DNA of 17,542 nucleotides from S012-113 sp039714715 (GTDB taxonomy: Bacteria; Bacteroidota; Bacteroidia; Cytophagales; Cyclobacteriaceae). The notes beneath the pieces are model-generated. The model searched no databases. It was not told the DNA's origin and saw only the letters and a list, made by a program, of their open reading frames with translations. The stretch is taken from contig JBDLIU010000073.1 in the NCBI GenBank assembly GCA_039714715.1, positions 1 to 17,542 on the forward strand. The letters run 5' to 3'. Made by a program: the position numbers and the translations under genes. Each line of letters begins with the position of its first letter. Position 1 is the first letter of the stretch. Shown piece after piece: positions 13,751-17,542 of the stretch.

Positions 13751-13840
13751 CAAATAAGCTCCAATTATCAAATCTCAAATTTCAAATAAATTCCAATTAT
13801 CAAAATCCAAATCTAAAATAAGCTCCAATGCTCAATTTTT
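13751..13840. repeat. Three tandem 32-bp degenerate repeats upstream of rnfC
   Basis: Three units with an exact 32-bp period start at 13751, 13783 and 13815 (the last is incomplete). The shared core reads CAAATAAgcTCCAATTATCAAA. Units 1 and 2 agree at 26 of 32 positions. On the minus strand this is a chain of GGAGCTTATTTGGAATTTG-like text, which I have come to associate with four-helix-bundle genes in Bacteroidota. A TAGATTTG box, matching TAnnTTTG, lies on the minus strand at 13815-13808, 87 bp before the rnfC ATG, and could be a secondary promoter. Confidence 0.65.
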
Positions 13841-13843
13841 AAA

Positions 13844-14209
13844 CTATTTTGATTTCTCGACAATTGCAGAAAATATCTTTTTTAATTCGGTTGATTCTTG
13901 AATTAGCTCTTCTGCTATATCCGCATTTAGCAAGTCATTTGTTTCCTTGATTAGCCTCAACCAATAAACACTTTCTTTAGCTTCTTTTCTGCATATTTTA
14001 ACCCTAAAGGCAAAATCTTTTTTGCTTAAGGCTTCATTGGCCTCAATATAATTTGCACCAACTGAACCAGATGAACGAACAACTTGCTTTGCATCTTCAA
14101 TATTGGCAATTGTCTTTTCTAAAGTTTTAATAAACAGTCTTACACTCTTAGCAAATTGAAATGTCCTTTCTTCTAAATCGTAAGGTTTGGATTTTGAATC
14201 TTTAGTCAT
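13844..14209 (-). CDS. Four-helix-bundle protein (S23 / bAvd-like)
   Basis: This 121-residue protein starts at the ATG at 14207-14209 (MTKDSKSKPYDLEERTFQFAKSVR). The signature is RSSGSVGANYIEANEALSKKDFAFRVKICRKEAKESVYWLRLI at about residues 46-88. It defines the four-helix-bundle family that includes proteins encoded in 23S rRNA intervening sequences and the Avd accessory protein of diversity-generating retroelements. These are small basic pentamer-forming, nucleic-acid-binding proteins of unknown cell role when they stand alone. No reverse transcriptase, variable repeat or rRNA is visible. It lies 28 bp after the PFOR-like gene and is followed by the 32-bp repeats, so it appears to have been inserted into the rnf transcription unit. 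An upstream in-frame TTG at 14266 overlaps the preceding gene and is rejected. Confidence 0.85.
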   Translation of the reverse strand: MTKDSKSKPYDLEERTFQFAKSVRLFIKTLEKTIANIEDAKQVVRSSGSVGANYIEANEALSKKDFAFRVKICRKEAKESVYWLRLIKETNDLLNADIAEELIQESTELKKIFSAIVEKSK

Positions 14210-14237
14210 TGTTTTTTGTTTGTTATTTGGTTTTTTA

Positions 14238-17200
14238 TTAACTATTCTTCCTTGCTGATTTGGCAAGACTCACCAGTTTATCTTTCAGCTGTTGCCTGAG
14301 AGTTTCTGCCTGGTTGGCTTCTATATCCTTAATTACCTGTTCATGATCTTGTTTCAAATTAGCGATTTCATTTGCTTTTGCTTTCTCGAGCTCGAAACTC
14401 AACTCTTGCTTTAATTTTGCAGGGATTTGAGCTTTAACACCAGACATTTCCTGAAGCGTACGCCAGTTTTCCAGCACTGTTTCTGTCATTTTAATTACTG
14501 CATCACTTACAGAATAGTAAACCAATCCTTCATCTGAATCTCTTGTGATTACAGGATTTTTACCACCTCTGGCTCCATCGTCCAAATCAAGGTAATCCGC
14601 AATCATAATATTAGCATCGCCCGGTTCAATCCTGACAAACTCTTTCCTCCATTCAGGTTGTGTAAATGCCCAGTCAGCCCACGTAACCCTGTATTCTTTT
14701 TCTACATCATCAATGATCACTTTCTCTTCTATCCAATCGTCTTTAGGGTTTGTATTACCCTCAAGATTCACTGACCCATAGATGCTTTCTCCTTTTGCAG
14801 GATTATAAGATAGTGCAGGGAAAGACCTGCTATTAAGGGCTAATTGTGCATAGGATTGCCAAGCAGTATTTATTATTCCATGATCGAAGAAGTCCGTGTG
14901 ATACAGGTTAATTAATGCAGTTCCAGATCTCTCTACACCATCTCTAAGACCATTAAACAAATGCCGGGTGTCTGCAATTCCACCCTGGAATACGAATGGT
15001 TTTCTTAAAGCAATCGCACTCAGAATACCGGACGCAATTTTATTATAATCTTTAATGGCAGATTGCTTACCTGCCGTTAGACTTTCAAAAATTACCACTT
15101 TAACAGGGAAAGAAGTAGCCAGTAAACTATTTAGATTACCCCATCCGGTGCTGTTCAAATCATTCCATTCGGCAACAAGCAATATGGGAGGGAAGAGTGC
15201 TTTTTCCTCTTCTGATAAATCTTCCCAATTCAAACTGACAATTTCAGTATCATGTATATCAGGATCGTATTTATTGCTGATTTCCAGCTCAGCTCTGCGC
15301 AACAATTTGATATTATCCAAAACATACCTCATCTGTCCATGGAAGAGTCCTAAAACTTGATCCGGAGCTGCATCATCCCAATCTACAATTACTGGTACAT
15401 TAAAATGGTTTACCGGGTAATTGGCTGCCCATTGAAGCATTGATTTACCTGATAGTATCAAACTGAAACGGGACCTACCTTGTCCTGTTGGGCCATTAAG
15501 CAGAACATCCTTTAGTTTTTTCAGATCATCAACCAGGCCTGTTCTTCGCTCTAAATCAACCGAGTCGATTAGTTTCTGCTCTTTTTCAGGTATCTGATCG
15601 ATCACTTCACGAAGAGATAGCTTCTTACTACCTGTTCTCTTTAGAGATTTTGAGAGACTATCAAGATTTTCTTTTGGCAGCAACTGGCTTAGTTCAGAGT
15701 GAACCTGATCAGAAAGCGAATTGATAAGGTTATTTAGAATTTCTGATTGTTTAATTACCCTTGACTGAGAAACTGATTCAATTGTGGTAGTTAACAGATG
15801 CAATACAGTTTTCTGCGGATTATTGCTTTGATTTTTATTGCCACCACTCATCGATAGCAGGTAGTTCCTTCCCAGTGATAATGCAACCAGGGAATCATAG
15901 CTCTCATCATGAATCAGGCGATTGATTGTTTTGGCAGTTGTATCAGGCATACTTTGCCAGATGTTATAATTTTCTTTTGCCTTGCTTAATGACTCTGCTG
16001 TTTGAGGCGCCATTGTAATAGCATCTTCTGTATGGATACAAATGGAGCAACCTGTGCAGGTTTTTGGATTAACAACAACTGAAAATAATTCTCCAGAACC
16101 CGGTTCAATGGCATTAGGCTCATCGAAGAAGACTTTTGTGCGAGCAATCGGGAATTCACCAATTTCTGCCAAAATAGCTTCAAGTTCTTCATTTGCTGCT
16201 GCTTTTTTATCTTCAGGAAGCTGCAATTGGCTGGTGAGTTTTTCAAATGCTTCAGGGAGGAAGTCATTTGCTTTCTCGATGGTATTCGTTTTGATCACCC
16301 CGGAAGAAACTTTTGCCAGGTTTTTAGTCAAAGGAGTCATCTGGGTAAATGTGACACCTTTTCCCGTAGCTAATGATACACCTGTTTTGATAAGTTCTTC
16401 AACACTAATCACAACAGGTAGCAATGCAGAATGAGGACAAAGCATAATGCTCTTACCTTTCCCGCTACAGTTTTTAATCTCAATTTCCGGTATAAACTTT
16501 CTATCTCCTGTAAAAGAGAACATTTCGGCAGTGCATGGTGGCACAATAGGTATCGCATTAAACGGATCTGCAACAAGTTCTTCTTTTTGTTGATTGTAAA
16601 AGACGGCAGTATTGTTGTAAAACCTGGATAGTCGTGAAAAGGCAGGACCTTTGTCGCTGTAGAGCCTTAAACTCAGAGGGACATCTTCTGCATCAGGTGA
16701 AAGTTCCTTTTTATCCTGATCATTAATCGAGATACCTGTAAGTTGAGGATATTTATCATCGATTTCCTGTAACATAACCTCATGCGTAGGAAATTCTGAT
16801 GATTTTCGTGTAAAATCAAAGCCAATATATTGTTCAGGTTTGGCTTCTCCGGAGGTTATCTTGCTTATTGTTTTTGATAGATTGCTTTCAGATAAACCAG
16901 TATTATGTAACCCCCTGTAAAGTTTAGGGTTTGATTCTCCCAAAGATTTCTGTACTACTGAGAAAAGGATTGAGTTATCTGCTCCTGGTGTTGAAGCACT
17001 TTCAAGTACAGTTACAGATTTTTTACCTTCAGTAAGATTATATAATTCAGAATCAGGAAAGGGAGACAAAAGAGTAGGAGAAATCAGTTGTACATCCTTG
17101 TAGTTGCCGGTATTCTCATTAAAAAGAGTAATAACTTCCTTGTCAATAGTGATAATTACATGTGCGCCAGATTTATTATGGTTGCTTATTGTTTGAATAG

Positions 17201-17542
17201 AAGTTTCAAATACAGAATTAAACTCGCTTATTACGTTGTTTGCTAATTCGGGCAGATGATCCAGAAAGTATTTTTGAGAGGCTGCCTTTTCAAACAAGTG
17301 GTCCTGGCTATCTTTTCTTGCACCCAACATTACCGGAACATCCAGGCTATACCAGTTAGGAACTCTTCTTCTGTGCTTGCTAAAAATTATAGTTTGAGCA
17401 GGTGTTGGGCAATCAATCTGAGTGTCAGGGTTACCCAGGAATTTCCTAATCAGATCATTATTGGGAATAGTCACCTCTTCTGTTGATTTCTGATAATTGG
17501 CAATAATAATCCCCGGCATCAGGGCTATTTCAGCCAATTTGT
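14238..17542 (-). CDS. PFOR-like (2-oxoacid:acceptor oxidoreductase family) large protein, 5' end outside the window
   Basis: The frame runs from beyond the right edge to the TAA at 14238; about 1,100 residues are seen. Numbering is from the TTG at 17535-17537, which I treat as an internal codon because the frame stays open. The order follows PFOR: end of domain I (about 1-110), domain II (KKSVTVLESASTPGADNSI, 172-190), the block PLSLRLYSD...RLSRF (287-306), a ferredoxin domain (C357, C367; C494, C497, C500) and a TPP-type domain (about 555-910). A charged helical tail with likely coiled coil (1040-1099) ends it. The ferredoxin domain keeps ligands for one cluster only, and no Cys lies beyond residue 500, so the proximal cluster of classical PFOR is absent. 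It heads the rnf cluster and may be its electron partner. Confidence 0.8.
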   Translation of the reverse strand, partial: KLAEIALMPGIIIANYQKSTEEVTIPNNDLIRKFLGNPDTQIDCPTPAQTIIFSKHRRRVPNWYSLDVPVMLGARKDSQDHLFEKAASQKYFLDHLPELANNVISEFNSVFETSIQTISNHNKSGAHVIITIDKEVITLFNENTGNYKDVQLISPTLLSPFPDSELYNLTEGKKSVTVLESASTPGADNSILFSVVQKSLGESNPKLYRGLHNTGLSESNLSKTISKITSGEAKPEQYIGFDFTRKSSEFPTHEVMLQEIDDKYPQLTGISINDQDKKELSPDAEDVPLSLRLYSDKGPAFSRLSRFYNNTAVFYNQQKEELVADPFNAIPIVPPCTAEMFSFTGDRKFIPEIEIKNCSGKGKSIMLCPHSALLPVVISVEELIKTGVSLATGKGVTFTQMTPLTKNLAKVSSGVIKTNTIEKANDFLPEAFEKLTSQLQLPEDKKAAANEELEAILAEIGEFPIARTKVFFDEPNAIEPGSGELFSVVVNPKTCTGCSICIHTEDAITMAPQTAESLSKAKENYNIWQSMPDTTAKTINRLIHDESYDSLVALSLGRNYLLSMSGGNKNQSNNPQKTVLHLLTTTIESVSQSRVIKQSEILNNLINSLSDQVHSELSQLLPKENLDSLSKSLKRTGSKKLSLREVIDQIPEKEQKLIDSVDLERRTGLVDDLKKLKDVLLNGPTGQGRSRFSLILSGKSMLQWAANYPVNHFNVPVIVDWDDAAPDQVLGLFHGQMRYVLDNIKLLRRAELEISNKYDPDIHDTEIVSLNWEDLSEEEKALFPPILLVAEWNDLNSTGWGNLNSLLATSFPVKVVIFESLTAGKQSAIKDYNKIASGILSAIALRKPFVFQGGIADTRHLFNGLRDGVERSGTALINLYHTDFFDHGIINTAWQSYAQLALNSRSFPALSYNPAKGESIYGSVNLEGNTNPKDDWIEEKVIIDDVEKEYRVTWADWAFTQPEWRKEFVRIEPGDANIMIADYLDLDDGARGGKNPVITRDSDEGLVYYSVSDAVIKMTETVLENWRTLQEMSGVKAQIPAKLKQELSFELEKAKANEIANLKQDHEQVIKDIEANQAETLRQQLKDKLVSLAKSARKNS

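Noticed and set aside
13741..13840. CRISPR array (32-bp spacing)
   Set aside because: The repeats are contiguous and degenerate with no unique spacers, and no cas genes are present.
14210..14266. Extended N terminus of the four-helix-bundle protein from a TTG
   Set aside because: It would overlap the end of the PFOR-like gene with low-complexity residues; the ATG at 14209 gives the family-typical length.
16042..16434. 130-residue plus-strand open frame opposite the PFOR-like gene
   Set aside because: It is antisense to a strongly supported coding region and has no recognisable domain.
17535..17537. TTG as the start of the PFOR-like gene
   Set aside because: The frame is open to the window edge and the first visible residues already match the inside of PFOR domain I, so the true start lies outside the window.

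Overview
The window looks like a chromosomal piece of a Bacteroidota bacterium, most likely of the Cytophagales type. The signs are AT-rich DNA, little or no Shine-Dalgarno sequence before the starts, a perfect TAnnTTTG -7 box at 1792-1799, a divergent pyrE/Nudix pair, a large YfhO-type membrane protein, and AT-rich self-similar spacers between genes. The assignment comes from sequence character and gene content, not from a marker gene. No rRNA, tRNA, CRISPR array or insertion sequence was found.

Left part (1-4365), housekeeping and small unknowns: the last 42 codons of a MscS-like channel (+); an unknown exported protein (+); orotate phosphoribosyltransferase pyrE (-), divergent from a Nudix hydrolase (+); a second unknown exported protein with two C-terminal hydrophobic segments (-); glycine-cleavage aminomethyltransferase gcvT (-). 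Upstream of gcvT is a gene-free stretch of about 300 bp filled by a long nested palindrome (4095-4286).

Middle part (4366-9044), all on the minus strand: a tightly packed operon of a YfhO-family membrane protein, a TANGO2/NRDE-family protein and an alpha/beta hydrolase (gaps of 1 and 3 bp). Upstream of it sits a RelE/ParE-type toxin-antitoxin pair.

Right part (9070-17542), all on the minus strand and the most interesting region: an Rnf (ion-pumping ferredoxin:NAD+ oxidoreductase) cluster. In transcription order it reads: a very large pyruvate:ferredoxin-oxidoreductase (PFOR)-like protein cut off by the window edge, a small four-helix-bundle (S23/bAvd-like) gene, rnfC, rnfD, rnfG, rnfE, rnfA, and a 58-residue Cys-rich one-helix membrane protein. 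No rnfB, the usual ferredoxin-docking subunit, is present. Its usual place after rnfA is taken by the small Cys-rich protein, and the only other iron-sulfur protein besides RnfC is the PFOR-like one. That protein has lost exactly the Cys ligands of one ferredoxin cluster while keeping all four of the other, and it has no Cys left in its thiamine-pyrophosphate (TPP)-type domain. A working hypothesis is an Rnf variant whose soluble electron partner is a remodelled, possibly non-catalytic PFOR homologue, with the small protein acting as an NqrM-like iron-delivery factor or a minimal RnfB substitute.
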